Shown here: piece after piece, positions 44,320 to 44,423 of the stretch
How the letters are laid out: each line of letters begins with the position of its first letter
Numbering within the stretch: position 1 is the first letter of the stretch
Virus record (IMG/VR): IMGVR_UViG_3300010354_000163
Coordinates: 1 to 44,423 of that record
DNA from: a virus
Reading direction: 5' to 3' (one strand)
DNA: 44,423 nucleotides
Made by a program: the position numbers and the translations under genes
The notes under the pieces: model-generated
The model's input: only the letters and a program-made list of their open reading frames with translations
The model's database searches: none
What the model was told of the DNA's origin: nothing

Positions 44320-44423
44320 ATGCCAGAGCTCCCCTTCCTTGCGGCGCCGACGCGTCGCACCCAGCTGGTCACGGCGACGATCGGAGAGGACACCTACAGC
44401 CTGGAGTTCCCGGTCTACAGCTC
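44320..44423 (+). CDS. Start of next structural gene (cut by window end)
   Basis: ATG 44320 opens a frame MPELPFLAAPTRRTQLVTAT, IGEDTYSLEFPVYS, cut at the right edge. About 34 codons are seen. Its place after a gp10-like gene suggests a tail-region protein, but too little is visible for a call. Confidence 0.5.
   Translation, partial: MPELPFLAAPTRRTQLVTATIGEDTYSLEFPVYS

Noticed and set aside
1-44423. Diversity-generating retroelement for the variable fibre
   Set aside because: No reverse transcriptase motif (such as YxDD) and no template/variable repeat pair was seen.

Overview
The window reads as most of the genome of a GC-rich, temperate, tailed phage or prophage (Caudoviricetes) of a cyanobacterium. 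The host is probably a high-GC Synechococcus/Cyanobium-like picocyanobacterium. The host call rests on a cyanobacterial-type AbrB regulator (39266-39757), a cyanobacterial-style ThyX, and a dense set of small overlapping genes of the kind seen in cyanobacterial prophages. Both ends cut through genes: a tail-fibre C-terminus on the left and the start of a small structural gene on the right. The major capsid, tail tube and tape-measure genes are not recognised here and may lie outside.

Layout: (1) 1-1347, plus strand: tail-fibre end, a small gene, then a damaged patch of tail and collagen-like fibre fragments. (2) 1380-3682, plus strand: lysis cassette (two membrane proteins, a GH24 plus M15 endolysin) and an HNH nuclease. 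(3) 3898-5389: repeat-rich putative attP region, tyrosine integrase and a converging excisionase-like gene. (4) 5386-28705, minus strand: a long early region of about 50 genes, mostly joined by 4-base ATGA/GTGA or TGATG overlaps. It holds nucleotide metabolism (dCTP deaminase, ThyX, dATP/dGTP diphosphohydrolase), many small unknown proteins, KilA-N and NUMOD-like DNA-binding proteins, an RTX calcium-binding protein, a sliding clamp, methyltransferases, SSB, a RecT-like annealing protein, a VRR-NUC nuclease, two helicases and a DnaQ-like exonuclease. (5) 28782-31643, plus strand: ribbon-helix-helix regulator and a zinc/Toprim/ATPase primase-helicase, ending in a strong terminator. (6) 31644-31976: AT-rich, repeat-bearing intergenic region, a candidate origin and/or late promoter. 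(7) 31977-44423, plus strand: terminase subunits, a phage sigma factor, portal, minor head protein and connector-like genes, interrupted by minus-strand genes (AbrB and two very basic proteins).

Logic: early minus-strand genes copy and recombine the DNA and adjust dNTP pools. Divergent promoter regions at 21956-22085, 28706-28781 and 39758-39810, each with inverted repeats, look like switch points. The sigma factor may drive late genes. The most unusual observations are a recombination scar that fuses the start of dnaN to the tail of a second ssb (20374-20559, with a 51-bp exact repeat of the true dnaN), a methyltransferase/winged-helix pair present twice with one copy collapsed into a fusion, a three-member family of very basic proteins sharing an N-terminal motif and an upstream element but lying on both strands, and a four-hairpin intergenic cassette at 13305-13408.
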